Shown here piece by piece: positions 1-12,168 of a DNA stretch of 64,000 bases (positions are counted from its first letter, which is position 1; the number at the start of each line of letters is the position of its first letter). The notes beneath the pieces were generated by a model that was not told the DNA's origin, did no database searches, and saw nothing but the letters and a program-made list of their open reading frames with translations. A program made the position numbers and the translations under genes. The stretch is from Delphinapterus leucas (lineage: Eukaryota > Chordata > Mammalia > Artiodactyla > Monodontidae): the NCBI RefSeq assembly GCF_002288925.2, contig NW_022098044.1:14092807-14156806 (forward strand), in the 5' to 3' direction.

Positions 1-650
1 GTTTCTCCTGACAATCAAGGCTGCCAGCTCCTCTGGCCACCTCCCTCCCTGAAACAAGGGTGTTGAGTCCACAGCACCTTAATCCAGAGAAAAAGGAACT
101 AAACCAAGGGCCCGAAATCTTGATATACACCCTGCACCACCGAGCGGGCCAGCCCATGCGGTCTTCTTTAAGGAAACTTTGTTGTTTTTCCACTTTAATG
201 GGGCTGGGCTGTTACAATGGCCGTCACTGGTTTCTGCCATTTCAATGATTAATAAGAACAAGTGGCCTGGTGCACAGTTCACAGATCTAACCACGCTGAG
301 GATTTTGATAAATGGCTCCTTTATACTTTCATTTCATAGAGTTTCACATCACACGACGAAAAACAGGACTGTGCTGCTTCATGGTGCAAAACTTGCCCAC
401 CAAGGAGAAGCCTTCCCCCATGTACGGGGAGCTTGGGCAATGCTGCCTGCTGCAGCCCCGCTTCCTCTCCTGGCCTGCCCCCTGAACCTTAGCTCTGACA
501 CAGGGGAAAGTGGGAGGCTGCTGCTGCCAGTTTCCCGGAGCAAGAAGAAAGCGTGTGGGTTTTTTAAATTAGATTGATCTAAATCAGTAACTGTGGTTCC
601 GTCTTATTTTATCCTACCCATCTGAGGGCAAAAAAAATAAAAACTCAAAG
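1..650. other. No gene recognised
   Basis: I see no exon-like structure, known repeat or RNA gene here. Open frames in this stretch are short and overlap on both strands, as expected by chance. An A-rich run near 630-640 lies just before the SINE target duplication. Confidence 0.5.
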
Positions 651-663
651 AAGTAAGTACATA

Positions 664-852
664 CGGCTTCCCTGGTGGCGCAGTGGTTGAGAGTCCGCCT
701 GCCGATGCAGGGGACGCGGGTTCGTGCCCCGGTCCTGAAGGATCCCACGTGCCGCGGAGCGGCTGGACCCGTGGGCCGTGGCCGCTGGGCCTGTGCTCTG
801 CAACGGGAGGGGCTGCAGCGGTGAGAGGCCCGCGTACCAAAAAAAAAAAAAA
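664..852 (+). mobile_element. CHR-2 type SINE (tRNA-derived)
   Basis: A non-autonomous retroposon whose head derives from a tRNA and which is copied by L1 machinery. The pol III A box TGGCGCAGTGG is at 676-686 and a B-box-like GGTTCGTGCCC is at 719-729. The body ends in a run of A. The 13-bp direct repeat AAGTAAGTACATA at 651-663 and 853-865 is a perfect target-site duplication, so the insertion is complete and fairly young. This head module is the strongest sign that the DNA is cetacean. Confidence 0.95.
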
Positions 853-865
853 AAGTAAGTACATA

Positions 866-1304
866 AACATTGAACTATCACATTGTTTTAAAGGATGTTT
901 AAACCAGAAGGGACCTTTAAAACTCACTCATAATACTATGAATTCTCTAGAGATCAGGAATGGGAAACAACGTGCCCAAAGTCACTGCCCAGTTCTAAAA
1001 CCAGAGCCTCCAGATTCCCAATCCATTGGTCAGCCTTTCTTTTCCTCCCTTCCTTCCTTCCTCCATTTTCTTTTTATTTAGCATCAAGTAGTTTACACTC
1101 ACAGGGTGGCAGTCATGCTTTTTAGCTGCAAACAACAGAGTCCACTTTGGCTAATTTAAACAGGAAAAGGAATTATTAAGGGATGTTGGTTATCTCACAG
1201 GAAGATAAACAGACTAGAAGCTGAGTATCCAGATTTAAGTGCAGGTCTGCCTGGTATGCAGACAGCATCCACTACTGCTCCTGAGCGATAAGTCCAGTGA
1301 AATA
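866..1304. other. Non-coding; possible MIR and other old repeat remnants
   Basis: Around 960-1020 there is a weak MIR-like stretch ('tgcccaaagtcactgcccag'). The stretch 1110-1200 reads like an ancient interspersed repeat that I cannot name. A short pyrimidine run lies at 1038-1075. No gene is visible. Confidence 0.35.
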
Positions 1305-1621
1305 CCAGGTCATTACGATGGGTCCCAATCCAATGTCACTGATGTCCTTATAAAAGGGGACATTTAAAAACAGACACACACAGAAAGAACACTACTTGAA
1401 GATGAAAGCAGAGATGGAGATGATGCTTCTACAAGCCAAGGAATGTCAAAGATTGCCAGAAATCCACCAGAAGCTAGGAGAGAAGGCTAGAAGAGATTCC
1501 TCAGAAGGAAGCCACCCAGCCAATACGTTGATCTCAGACTTCTCATTTCCAGAATTGTGAGATAGTAAGAAAGCCACCGAGTTTGCAGTATTTTGTTATG
1601 ACAGCCCTAGCAAACTGCTAT
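1305..1621 (+). repeat. MaLR LTR, MLT1-like, 5' incomplete
   Basis: The order of landmarks is that of MLT1 LTRs: 'gggtcccaatccaa', 'tgtccttataaaa', 'agccaaggaatgtcaaagattgcc', 'ccagaagctagga', then the end module around 1600-1621 resembling 'gttatggcagccctagcaaact'. It is diverged and lacks the first part of the LTR. Assignment rests on memory of the family consensus. Confidence 0.7.
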
Positions 1622-4479
1622 AGAAGGCTACAGCTTGGGATAGTAAACCCCACAGTTACTTAGGTAGGAAACGGGGAAGAGGGGTAGACAGCCAAGGAGA
1701 TCTTCGGTTTAACTAGTATGACTGTAGGAACTAACCCAGATGCCCTAGCTTGGCTTCCAAAGTTCTCCTCACCTCCTCCAGCATGGTCCCCCAAAACAGG
1801 GGGACCCTGTTTTGGGTCCCCACACCAGCACCCTTGAATCTCTCATAGGTGCCCAACATGCCAGCCCCAGAGCTGATGCTTTGCCCTCCATGTGCTATTG
1901 CTTGCACTGGAACATCCTTTCCTGTTTGGTAATCCATCCCATTACCAATCCATATGTGCCTGAAATATACCTACTCATCCGTAAAAACATAGCTCAGGTA
2001 TGGTGTCTTCTATGCAAACACCCCAATACCCTCAGCCAAAGCAAATTATTCCCCCCAGACCCTCCCATCACAGGGTGATTTCTATCATTCCTCTCTCTCC
2101 TTCCTTCCCGCCATATAACTTCCATCCCCCTGTCCATTTGTTCATCTGTCTCCCCCACCAGGTTAGGAACATCTGGCAGACAGAGACCACTGAAATCATC
2201 TCCGACGCTCCCACAGTGCTGGAGCATGTGGCCAGAAAATGAGCCCCTCTGTAACTTTAGACCTTTGAGTCACCTATTTGGAAAGTTTAAAAAAATCTCA
2301 CCAGCAACTAGATCCTGAACGTCATATGTCATGCTTTATTCCCCTGGACGAACACCATCTCTCTTCTATAGCTTTCTTTACACAAATACTATAAACTGTT
2401 CTGACTCTATTAATAAGTATTTGATGGGACAAATATGGTGGCCTTCCAAATCCAGGTTATCAGTACTCCTTCCAAATATTCTTTCTCAAGTTTGACCCCT
2501 GACCCCCGAGGTCTTCCTCTTTCTCCTCTGGGTCGTGTCTTCATGTTCCATCTTCCCTGCCTGATGCTCACGGGATTCCAATTTCTCAGGGATTATAAGG
2601 CAAAACTTGGAAGGAGTCTTGAGTTTTACTCAGGTATAAAAGAAAGCCTGACCTTTTCATGCTTGAGGGAGCTGGCTGGTGAGCACACTCCCATCTCTTT
2701 TCTAAAAATGCAGTTCTCACAAATGACAAAGTCTTGTTTCTGAATTCTAAGTCTGTGGTCTTTTTTCCTACAACATGTGGGCTAAGTACCGTGAAATTCT
2801 AGTGAGAAAAGTGATGGATGAATAAATGAATGAATGGACAAAGATAGCTAAAAAGAAGAATGCATTTGAATACACAAGATTTAATCATCTAATTATTCAA
2901 TAATAACATACTCAATCTCTTACTTTTTTCTTTTCTTCAAAAGTGTTGCTTTTTGCCAAGGAACCACCATAGTTTTCTTTTCTCCAGGCCTACCTACTTT
3001 CTCCCCATTTTTCTCTAATCTGCCCACTGCATATAATGGAAAGCAAATACTGGCACAGTCCTGCTGTCTGCCCAGGTGAAGGAATTCAATGATGCTGACA
3101 TGAGGAAGTGCAAATTCAACTCTGCAGCTATCAAACCCAATGACATTTTGGAGGAATCTGAATAAAGGTAATTACTGTGTGAAGGTAAATTGCCTGGGGA
3201 AAGAAAAATAACGGAGGCAAAATGATTGAACATTTCAACTATAAAAGCCTGTTCACTGTGAGCTACTAGGGAAGCAAAGACCTGACCTGCCAGAATGCAG
3301 AGATTTTACCCTGAGAAAGAGCCAGATTCATCAGGGTTAATGTCTTTCCCCTGGTTTCCCTCACATCTAGCTCCTTGGGTAGCCAAGGGCACAAGGAAGG
3401 CATCTTAGCTCCTTTTAGAGGTACTGAAGTATAACTTTTATCTTTACAGCTCTCCTCTCTCTATTCCTTTACTGATCTCCCTTGATGTCCTTGTTCAAAA
3501 GCTAAAACCTCCTTTGAAGTCCTTGCTCCTGTATGACAGGTGTTCTGCTAGATGCAGTGATATCAACATGAAATACACCAGTGCACACAAACACATGCAT
3601 AAAACCACAACCATGTGATCACACACAAACACGCACACACATGGGCTTGCGTTCCTACACAAACACACACGTACACACAATCACACATACACACACATCC
3701 AACCCTTGAGAAGTTTGCAATCTAAGAGGACTGTTAGAATTCAAAATGATTGCTAACCTGGAATTATCTCCAAAGTAAAGTGGGAACACAGGTGAGGAGC
3801 AGGGCTAAGGGCTAGTTTTCTGGGGAAGGTCAGGAGGGATCCCCAGAAGAGTCACGTGCTGAGTTGAGATCTAAAGACTGAGGAGGAGGGCAGAGAACAG
3901 AGGAGAGAGGGCTTTGGTGAAAGGGGAGAGCACAGATAAGAGGGCTGGAGGGGCCCGGAGCCTGGCATATGCAGGAGACAGGGGAGCCAGACCTCCATCT
4001 GGCTTCTGTGAACTTGGGCCATGGCTGAAGACTGTAATGCAGTCCCGGACTTTACCTCTGGGTCACTGGGGCTAGAGGAAAAGGATATAAATATGGCTTC
4101 CCTGTATATCTGGAGATCCAGCATCCTGGAAGGGAAGGATCAGGTAAAATAAACATGTGTGTTTCTACCCCCCGATCCCCTCCTTAGTGAAGATGTGTAT
4201 CCCTCTCCCTGTGGGATAAGTCATTGCCAGGATTGTGTATGAATGGATAAGCCAAGAACAGCACTGAATTAGTCCCTCTAAATAAATAGGCATTTGTCTG
4301 GACCATGCGACTGTAAGCTTTGTGAGAGCAGGGGCTAAATCGACTTCACTTAAATCTAAGTCACTTTTGATTCTCTCTGTTTCTCTCCAGACACATCCAG
4401 TCCATCTGAAATGGTGACACCCAAACACACCCCAAACCTCTTCTCTAGGGCCACTGCCGTCCCCAAATCCAGCCCTCAC
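1622..4479. other. Non-coding stretch, mostly unrecognised
   Basis: Low-grade L2-like sequence is possible around 1980-2260. CA-rich simple sequence lies at 3580-3700. I found no exon with plausible splice context and no RNA gene. Short ORFs occur on both strands without family resemblance. Confidence 0.4.
3580..3700. repeat. Degenerate (CA)n microsatellite
   Basis: The run consists of imperfect CA repeats with interspersed CACG, CACAT and CACAA units. The short minus-strand ORF here, rich in Cys and Val, is a translation artefact of the repeat. Confidence 0.85.
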
Positions 4480-4640
4480 CTGGGTTGCTGCAGCAGCCTC
4501 CAGACTGTTCTTGCTTCCACTCTTGATTCTCTATAATCTATCCCAGCCAGAGAGACTTTTGAAAAAATGGGAGGCAGATATGTCATCCTTATTTTAAACC
4601 ACCTAGCGGCTTCCTTTTACTAACAGTGGCTGAGACCACA
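4480..4640 (+). repeat. L2 LINE fragment
   Basis: Landmarks of the L2 3' half are visible in order: 'ctccagactgttcttgcttcc', 'cagccagagagacttttgaaaa', then 'cctagcggcttccttttac'. The element is ancient and diverged, with no coding capacity. Confidence 0.55.
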
Positions 4641-4815
4641 GCTCTGCAGCCACGTCCTGTGTTCTGATCTGAGTGCAAATCTTAACTCTCCTGTGCTTCT
4701 GTTTCCTGCTCTGTAAAATGAGCAGGAATTGTACCTATCTCATACCATTTTCGTGGGGATTAAATGAGTTACTATATGTCAAGTGGCATAGGGTAAACAT
4801 TCACTGATATTAGGT
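4640..4815 (+). repeat. MIR SINE fragment
   Basis: The MIR core reads through 'gtttcctgctctgtaaaatgag', 'cctatctcatacc' and 'gggattaaatgagttactatatgt'. This order matches the plus orientation of the mammalian-wide MIR consensus. Confidence 0.75.
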
Positions 4816-4930
4816 TTTATTAAAATCCAGTCTCATTACTGTGGCCCCAGACTATATCCCTGTCCTCATTTTGATCCAGTGTGCCCCTCACTCACGAGGT
4901 AATTACCACACTGACTTTCTTGATCTTTTA

Positions 4931-5069
4931 TTTACTTATTTATTTATTTATTTATTTAGGTTGTACCCACATGGCATTCATGATCTTAGTTCCCCAACCA
5001 GGGATCAAACCCATGCCCCCTGAAGTGGAAGTGCAGAGTCTTAACCACTGGACAACCAGGGAAGTCCCA
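4931..5069 (-). mobile_element. CHR-family SINE, short (TTTA)n-tailed copy
   Basis: Read on the minus strand, the copy begins with 'gggacttccctggttgtcc' and carries a tRNA-like head with a B-box region ('ggtttgatccctggttgggg'). It ends in a TTTA/TAAA tail at 4930-4957. Near-perfect flanking repeats (TGACTTTCTTGATCTTT at 4912-4928 and TGACCTTCTTGATTTTT at 5070-5086) mark the target duplication. It is a shorter and older variant than the CHR-2 copies. Confidence 0.85.
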
Positions 5070-5099
5070 TGACCTTCTTGATTTTTAAATAAGCCAAGT

Positions 5100-5450
5100 T
5101 CACTTTGAACTCAGGGCTTTTACCTTTGCTGTTCTCTCTTCCAGGCTGGCTCCCTCTCATCATTCAGACATAGCAAAAATGTCACTATCTAGTCCCCATT
5201 AGCTGCCCCACATCCATCTCCCACACACGCAAACACACTCAAGACCACCCTATTGGTTATCTTCATAGTGTTTACCATTAGCTGCATTCATATGATTTAT
5301 TTATTGGTCTACTTATTGATTACTCACCTTCCCCAGCTAGAAGGAAAGCTTCATAGGGTGAAAACATGTAAAACACTGTCTGGCATATAGAAAGAACTGA
5401 GAATACATATACTGGGTGAATCAATCAATCCATCAATCGATCAATCAATG
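5100..5450 (+). repeat. L2 LINE 3' end
   Basis: The stretch follows the L2 3' end: 'cagggcttttacctttgctgttc', a 'gaccaccctatt' block, 'agctagaaggaaagcttcatag', 'ctggcatatagaaag', ending in a short tandem TCAATCAATC tail at about 5420-5450. Tandem short-unit tails are typical of L2/CR1-type LINEs. Confidence 0.75.
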
Positions 5451-6744
5451 CAGTTAGCACCCTGCAAGTGTTTCCTGAACACACTGAAGTAAGCTCTAAC
5501 CACTCCCAGAATGGAAACAAACCAAAGTTTAAGAAAGCTTCGTCTCTGCCATGTGTGGTCGCTCATGTGACAGATGTGAAATTCTTATGCCACGTGATCC
5601 AATTAGCATCGCTCTCGAAAGGGCATTCTTCTTGGATATGATTACACCATCTGTCCTAAAAGCTTTCATGATTCATGATCAGATAAGCACCGAACCCCAT
5701 TTGGCAGGTCTTATAAAATGACTCTCTTCTCAGCTGGGCTCTGGCCATGTGTGGGCAGTATTTTGACATTTTCCAATGAAATATGGGCTCAAATGAAAAA
5801 CACATCAAGTAGTGAGATGATCTGGGCCTGGGAAGAATACTGCACTCTGTAAATTCTCATGGTATAGCCAGGATGGGAAGGGATACATTTAAGTCTAGAA
5901 AAATGTGGACAAACTTTGTCCAATGAGAAAGTTTATTAAATTCTGGTTTCATCTCCCTGGAGGAATTGCTGGAGGCTCTATCACATATAGCTGGACAAAG
6001 GCTCAAAGAACACACCCCGTGCATGTTGCAGAGGGTCCTAGGGGTGTAGATTATTGCAGAAGGGTAGTTGCAGAAAACTATAGAGCCGAGGGAAGAGATG
6101 AGTATCCTTGCTTTACAGATGAAAAGAGACCGAGTAGCTATTCCTGCCCAGCCACCATATTCCTCTACTTTTCCTCAAGAAACCACTCATTCTCCACTCT
6201 TGGTTCTTATAGTTTGAGTGGAGCCCATGCCTAATTCCAGGGATTCATGCTTGAATCGGAGTGCATTACTCTCTGACCACATGATTAGCTCAGGGGTAAA
6301 CAGGTAGCTCATGCCAGACCAACGAGAGAAATTCTGAGATTTTTTTTTTCTTTTATATAATTGGGGAAGAAAAGTTTTCTGTCTGTAGAAGTTGCTAAGC
6401 TCTAAGAAGACAAGTATCAGGCTATCATCAATCCATTTTCTTTCTCTTGTAGAGAGCCTGCCTAAGAAAGTAGCCGATGCCAAGGTAGGCTGCAGCTGAG
6501 AAATGGAGGAAATGAACTCCAAAAGTAGGCAAGTCTCTAGCTAGCACGAGCAATGGATATGTCAATACCCATTCAATGTAAAACAAAAAATTCCCAAAAC
6601 CCTTTGTCATCATTAAACCCTGTGCTATAATAAAAATATACATTTATTCTTTGTCCCTGGCTCCCAGCATACAGCTCCTAAAATCCTTGGAATTTCTTGA
6701 GAGATAGGAGTGACTTTTGTTATCCATACTGAGCCCCGCCCCCC
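5451..6744. other. Non-coding, no repeat family recognised
   Basis: No known repeat was recognised between 5470 and 6740. The part at 5560-5715 is free of repeat landmarks and contains E-box-like and homeodomain-like words (CACGTG near 5591, ATTAGC, GATTCATGATCAGATAAGC), so it is a possible regulatory block. ORFs here have no recognisable domains. Confidence 0.35.
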
Positions 6745-7371
6745 TTTTTTAACATCTTTATTGGAGTATAATTGCTTTACAATGGTGTGTTTCTGCTTTA
6801 TAACAAAGTGAATCAGTTATACATATGTTCCCATATCCCTTCCCTCTTGCATCTCCCTCCCTCCCACTCTCCCTATCCCACCCCTCTAGGTGGTCACAAA
6901 GCACCAAGCTGATCTCCCTGTGCTATACAGCTGCTTCCCACTAGCTATCTATTTTACATTTGGTAGTATATATATGTCCATGCCACTCTCTCACTTTGTC
7001 CCAGCTTACCCTTCCCCCTCCCCATGTCCTCAAGTCCATTCTCTACATCTGTGTCTTTATTCCTGTTCTGCACCTAGCTTCTTCATAACCGTTTTTTTTT
7101 TAAGATTCCATATATATGTGTTAGCATACGGTATTTGTTTTTCTCTTTCTGACTTACTTCACTCTGTATGACAGACTCTAGGTCCATCCATCTCACTATA
7201 AATAACTCAATTTCGTTTTTTTTTATGGCTGAGTAATATTCCATTATACATATGTGCACTGATGAGGGACACTTAGGTTGCTTCCATGTCCTGGCTATTG
7301 TAAATGGAGCTGCAATGAACATTGTGGTACATGACTCTTTTTGAATTATGGTTTTCTCAGGGTATATGCCC
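6745..7371 (-). mobile_element. 5'-truncated young LINE-1, minus strand
   Basis: This is the reverse complement of the last ~620 bp of the full-length L1 at 19941-27100. It starts with the A-tail read as T's at 6745, then the 3'UTR with its G-rich tract, then the end of ORF2. On the minus strand the last ~95 ORF2 codons are still open (about 7083-7371, ending in the MLTHIYGI-type motif). Imperfect flanks CATACTGAGCCCC (6725-6737) and CATGCTGAACCCC (7372-7384) may be the target duplication, but seven extra bases at 6738-6744 lie before the T run, so the junction is uncertain. Confidence 0.9.
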
Positions 7372-8832
7372 CATGCTGAACCCCTTTTAGTCATATCTGA
7401 GTTTATGCTAGTGGGATAACTTGGAGTAGGACATTTAGATGGGCTCAGGATAGGACTGGAGACCAGGAAGACCAAGTGATTAGAGGGCTGGAACTTGCAG
7501 CCCCACCACTGACCTTCAGGGAGAAATGGCTGGAGATTATGCTCTTTCAAAAAAAAGAAAGACAAGTCTCGAACAACAAGATCTGGGGGAGCTTCTGGGT
7601 TACTGAACACATCAGGGTGCTGGGAGGATGAAACACCTGGAGAGGGTATGGAATCTATACAAACACACACTGCATCTGTTCCATTTGGCTGTTCCTGAGT
7701 TGTATCCCTTTCTATTAAACCAGTAGTGGTAAGTAAAGTGCTTTCCTAAGTTCTCTGAATCATTCTAGCAAATTATTGAACCTGAGTTGGAGAGGGTTGT
7801 GGGAACCCTTGAATTTATAGCCAGTTGATCAGAAGTACAGGTAGCCCCTGGGACTTGTGACAGGCATCTGAAGTGGGATGTCAGTCTTGTGAGACTGAGC
7901 CCTTAATCTGTGGGGTCTACACTAATTCTGAAGTTAGTATTAGAAATGAATTGAATTGAATTATTGGACACCCAGTTAGTGTCAGAGAATTGGAGAATCG
8001 GTTGTCTGTATGGAAAAAAGCCTCATGTTTGGTGTCAGAAGAAAACACCATGCAAACCCATTCCAATGGGATTTTCTGTTACTTGCAACCAAGAATCCTG
8101 ATTGTTCAAGAGTTCCAGACTTAGAAAATTTTAGTAACTCACCCATGATCACATAGTTAATAAGTGATAGAACTGGGACTTGGACAAGATCCATGTAACT
8201 CTGAAACCCAGTTTTATCTTTGGAAACCCAGAGTTTCCTTGAGAGGGTTTTTACCATGGAAGGGATTTCATCCTTACATGGGAGGCTATACCAAGTGACT
8301 CTTAAATCTCCAACTTTCTATCACTGTAAATATCTCCCCACAGATGACTGTAAAAAGGTCTACCCACCAAACTCCAAAGAAACAGGATCGTCCAGTCACA
8401 GCAAACCCGGGCCCCTCTTGTCCTGGCATTCTGAGCACCATACACAATGTCATCTGTGAGTCTACACTGTCAACACAGCCCATGACATACTGGTCAACTA
8501 TTTCCTGAACAAAGCTCAGCAGCAGGGTTGAGGAAAATAATCTCTTTAGCTTGGAGTCAAGCGCATGAAAGGGACCTTAATAAACTGTTGAAAAGGTCGG
8601 CAGTTTGAGCTTTCTACTTTCTTTCTAATTTCCTCTTATCGCTCCAAAATAAATTATAACATCCTTCTGGCAGGGACAATATCTGAGGCATTTTAGTGTC
8701 TTCCTCAACCTCCAACGCTATGCCTTATGCGTAATAAAACATGTTGACTGACTAATTCAGGATGTTTTTCTTGTCCTGGTTTGATGCGTTATCTCTGTCC
8801 CCTTCCAGATTCAATGCTTCCAAGCCTGATAT
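7372..8832. other. Non-coding; possible MIR near 8100-8210
   Basis: At 8100-8210 the minus-strand MIR core is suggested by 'tcacccatgatcacatagttaataagtgatagaactgggacttgg'-type order (read in pieces). No other element or gene is evident. Open frames near 8220-8480 overlap on opposite strands and look like chance. Confidence 0.4.
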
Positions 8833-8848
8833 TAGGAAGTCCTTTTCT

Positions 8849-8939
8849 TTTTTTCTTTTTTTAGAAGAGAATAGCTTTATTGCTCTGCCAGGCAAAGGGG
8901 GACACAGTGGGCTCCTGCCCTGAAAAACTGTATGTCCCC
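8849..8939 (-). pseudogene. Tiny retroposed transcript 3' end with poly(A)
   Basis: On the minus strand the insert ends with an AATAAA signal ('gcaataaagctattctcttc') followed by an A-rich tail, seen on the plus strand as T-rich 8849-8862. The 16-bp direct repeat TAGGAAGTCCTTTTCT at 8833-8848 and 8940-8955 brackets it exactly. This is the hallmark of L1-mediated retroposition of a polyadenylated RNA. Only about 75 bp of the 3' end was copied. The source transcript is not recognised; a retroviral LTR transcript end is an alternative. Confidence 0.8.
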
Positions 8940-9439
8940 TAGGAAGTCCTTTTCTGAGCATTATTTAACTTTCCTAAGATGCTGGCTTTCACAGATATTT
9001 GCCACATGTGTTGTGGTGAGTGGCTGTGAAATAACATTGTTTAATATTAGTTCACCAATCATTTAAAATAAAATGGCAGCTGGGTGGAAAGAAGATTAAT
9101 GAATGGGGAAGAGGATCATAAAAAGAGCCAGGAATAGAAAGTTTGGGGGCATCTGGGGAGAGCGGGCAGTATTGGAAGGGGAGAGACATAGCTCTGGGCC
9201 TGGGTATATCTGAATTTAATGAAAGAAGGTGACAAAGGATTGAAGTGAAGTGAAAGAATGCTTAGTGCCAGAAAGGTTGAGTTGGGAGGGGTACAGGATA
9301 CCTGAAGCAGACAATGGGGTTGGGAGGGGCATTCACTGATCAACAGTGTACATGGACAGGACCTAGAAAGTTCCATGCACAGACTATAGGGAGGCAGCCA
9401 GGGAGAACAGAACATGATCCAGCCACACTCGTCTTCTTT

Positions 9440-9690
9440 CCAAAATTCCATGTGCTTTCTCCTCTAGAACTTTCTGCATGCTCTTCTCTCTACCAGCAAT
9501 GTTTTTCTCCCCCTTCCCCATTTTCTTGTCTAGTTCTAGTCTTCCTTCTAATCTTGCCTTAGATGTGACCTCCTCCAGGGAGCCATTCCTACACATCATT
9601 GCACCCCCTTGCTGCGATCTTACACTGTCACATACTAGATGCTACAGAGTGAAACATTTACTCTGTGTCAGGGATCAACCTCCTTTGAAG
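9440..9690 (+). repeat. L2 LINE fragment
   Basis: The diagnostic L2 segment 'gatgtgacctcctccagggagcc' is at about 9563-9586 and is preceded by a 'tctctaccagcaatg' block. The order agrees with the plus-strand L2 3' region. It is non-coding and ancient. Confidence 0.65.
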
Positions 9691-9710
9691 TATATTGACT
9701 TTTAACTTTT

Positions 9711-10042
9711 TTAAAATTAATTAATTTATTTTCTTTATCTTTTTGGCTGCATCAGGTCTTAGTTGCGGCACGAGGGATCTTCAATGAGGCACGCGGGCTT
9801 CTCTGTAGTTGCAGCACGCAGGTTTTCTCTCTCTAGTCATGGCACACGGGCTACAAGGCATGTGGGTTCTGTAGTTTGTGGCACGCAGGCTCTCTCGCTG
9901 TGGCGTGTGAGCTCATTAGTTGTGGCATGCGGGCTTAGTTGCTCCATGGCATGTGGGATCTTAGTTCCCCGACCAGGGATCAAACCCGCGTCCCCTGCAT
10001 TGGAAGGCAGATTCTTTACCTCTGGACCCCCAGGGAAGTCCA
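9711..10042 (-). mobile_element. Long CHR-1-like SINE
   Basis: On the minus strand the element opens with 'ggacttccctgggggtccag', has a B-box region, a central body of repeated 'gcccgcatgccacaac'-like units and ends in an A-rich tail. Flanking TGACTTTTAACTTTT (9696-9710) and TGACCATTAACTTTT (10043-10057) form an imperfect 15-bp target duplication, indicating an older insertion than the CHR-2 copies. The internal 20-40-bp unit is repeated several times with divergence. Confidence 0.9.
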
Positions 10043-10059
10043 TGACCATTAACTTTTAT

Positions 10060-10245
10060 AAAGTGTCTCCACTCAATTATTCCAACTTCCTAGCAGCCCC
10101 GAGAGACAGGTGGGTCATGTCTCATCTACCCCATTCAACAAGTGATATAAACTGAAGCTCAGAGAAGTTGAGAAATTCACATAAGGACCAGGTTAATGAG
10201 GCCTGGGGTATAACTCTAACCCAAGTCATTTGGTACAAGTCCAAG
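10060..10245 (-). repeat. MIR SINE fragment
   Basis: Minus-strand MIR core landmarks run in order: 'aactgaagctcagagaagttg', 'aaattcacataagga', 'ggggtataactctaacccaa'. The CHR SINE at 9711-10042 sits at its left edge. Confidence 0.65.
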
Positions 10246-12152
10246 GCCTTCCACCAACAGGCTGCCCACAGGATGAGCTGGAAGGAGATGTAGACAGCTG
10301 GGAGCTCTGTGTGTATGCGGGCACGGAGTTCTGCAAGGTTCTTTGTCTTTTGAGAAGAAAATTGTGCTTCCTGGTACCAATGATAATTCTGGTTAGAGAA
10401 GTTACTTTTACTTTGTTTCTTTCACCCTTGTGCCAACTTACAAAATGGGCATGTGCTTGATTCTGTGGTTGACACCCTTACACCATTGAAGGCAGAGAAA
10501 GACAAGGGTGTGCCGATAGGAGATCCTAGAACTGTTTCCTACACACCACTTGCCAGTCCTACCTTGACTCACACAGAATAGAATGGGGCAGAATCTAGAT
10601 ACATAACAGGTGTGCTCAGCCACCCTCTTCCAAAGACAGTGAGGAGGAGACATCCATTCATTCCGCAAATGTCCACTGAGTCTTACTGGGTCCTGGGCTC
10701 TTGGAGCACAGAGTAAATGAAATAAGATGAGACCCTGTCTCAAAGTGCTCACATCTGGTAGGAAAAAAATAGATGGCAAGTCGTGTTCATTTATTATGAT
10801 TCTCTTCTTCCTGTTACTCCTTATTTTTTTCCTTGCTTATTATTTAAAACTTATTATTTTACAGGATTGGGGGTTTCTTTCATCTTATTCTATCATTTTT
10901 ATCTCTTGGGATACTAATTTTTGTTTGTTGTTTTAGCACTCTTCCTCTTAGTGGTTAGTTTTCTTGTGTGGCTTGTCTTTTTTTATTATTGTTATTGTTA
11001 GCTCATTTTCAAGAAGTGCTGTATGCCCTCTAGGATGTACTCTGGACTATAAAACATCATGACAGTGTAGCTCTGGGTTTGCTTCTTTAGGCTACTGGAG
11101 CTTCAGTGGTCTGGACCACTTTTATATTAATCCCTTGCCTTTCAGCAAATTTGGACCCTGCACCCAGTTTGGATGCAGATCTGAAGTTTTAATTTTCCTT
11201 CAGTAACCTTTATGCTGGTGGGCAGAGCTTCCCTAGTCCTGTGGACTAGGGAGCTCTTTGAGGCTCTGGGCTTTATGAAGGGTGGGGTGGGGTGATGTCG
11301 CTCCTGGCTATTCCCTTCCTGCTTTCACAGGCCCCCAGCCAGATCTTTTATCGCTGAATAGGAAATAACATCTGGGACTCTAGGACACAGAGCCTCTGTC
11401 CAGCCCAACATCCCAGCCAGCCACCAGCGTAAAAATCTTTCTGTCTTTCTGCCTTCAGCTACTTTTTGTGTTATGGCACCTGGGGATTTCCCTTTCCTTT
11501 CTTTCAAGCTCAGTTACTTTTTATTGTTTTATTTTGTACAGAATATGTGTCTTATAGCAAACAAACTGGCACCAAGTTGCTGGAAACTCTAAACAGAGAC
11601 TTAGAAACCATAATAAACCATTTTTATTTTTTTCGTAAGGAAAGCAGGGGGCCTAGAATCTTCCATGGTGACCGTCTTCACTCACAATGATGCTCAGTGG
11701 AAAATGTCTGCTTTGAAACCAGCACCCACTTGGCACCCTGGAGACGGGGCTAGACCTGGGTCTGCTCTAACACACGTTGGGACCCTGAGGAGCTCTCGGG
11801 AATTCTCTAGAGCTCTATGTCCTCCTCCCTAATGAGCAAAACCCCTCCCTTCTGTGACATGAGCAACAGGGAAGGATTTGGGAGAAGTCTCTGGAAATAA
11901 GGGGAAAGGTCCAACACTAGGAGTGATGTACAGGGACTGGACACCGGGTGCCAGAGAGTGGACCCCAAGAGGATGAGGGGGTGAGAAGGTGCACCCTTCT
12001 GTCATAAGAGCACCTGTCATAGCCTCTAGGAAGAGGGTCATGCCCAGGACACCTAATGGTCCGACAAGGCAGGGGGACTGCAAAGGAAAGAGTGAGAAAA
12101 AAGGAGGAAGCATTTACATGGGAACTACTCAAGGAAGGACTCCATGAAGTGA
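10246..12152. other. Non-coding stretch, no element recognised
   Basis: T-rich low-complexity sequence occurs at 10795-11010. No exon, RNA gene or nameable repeat was seen. ORFs of 60-113 codons on either strand have no recognisable domain. Confidence 0.4.
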
Positions 12153-12168
12153 TGGACTTTTAGAGCAG

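Noticed and set aside
676..729. Possible tRNA gene (A and B boxes)
   Set aside because: The boxes belong to the SINE head; there is no cloverleaf, and the same module recurs in at least six copies with A-tails and target duplications.
7083..7670. 195-codon minus-strand open frame resembling a protein
   Set aside because: Its C-terminal half is the end of L1 ORF2 in a truncated copy; the rest is fortuitous read-through into flanking DNA.
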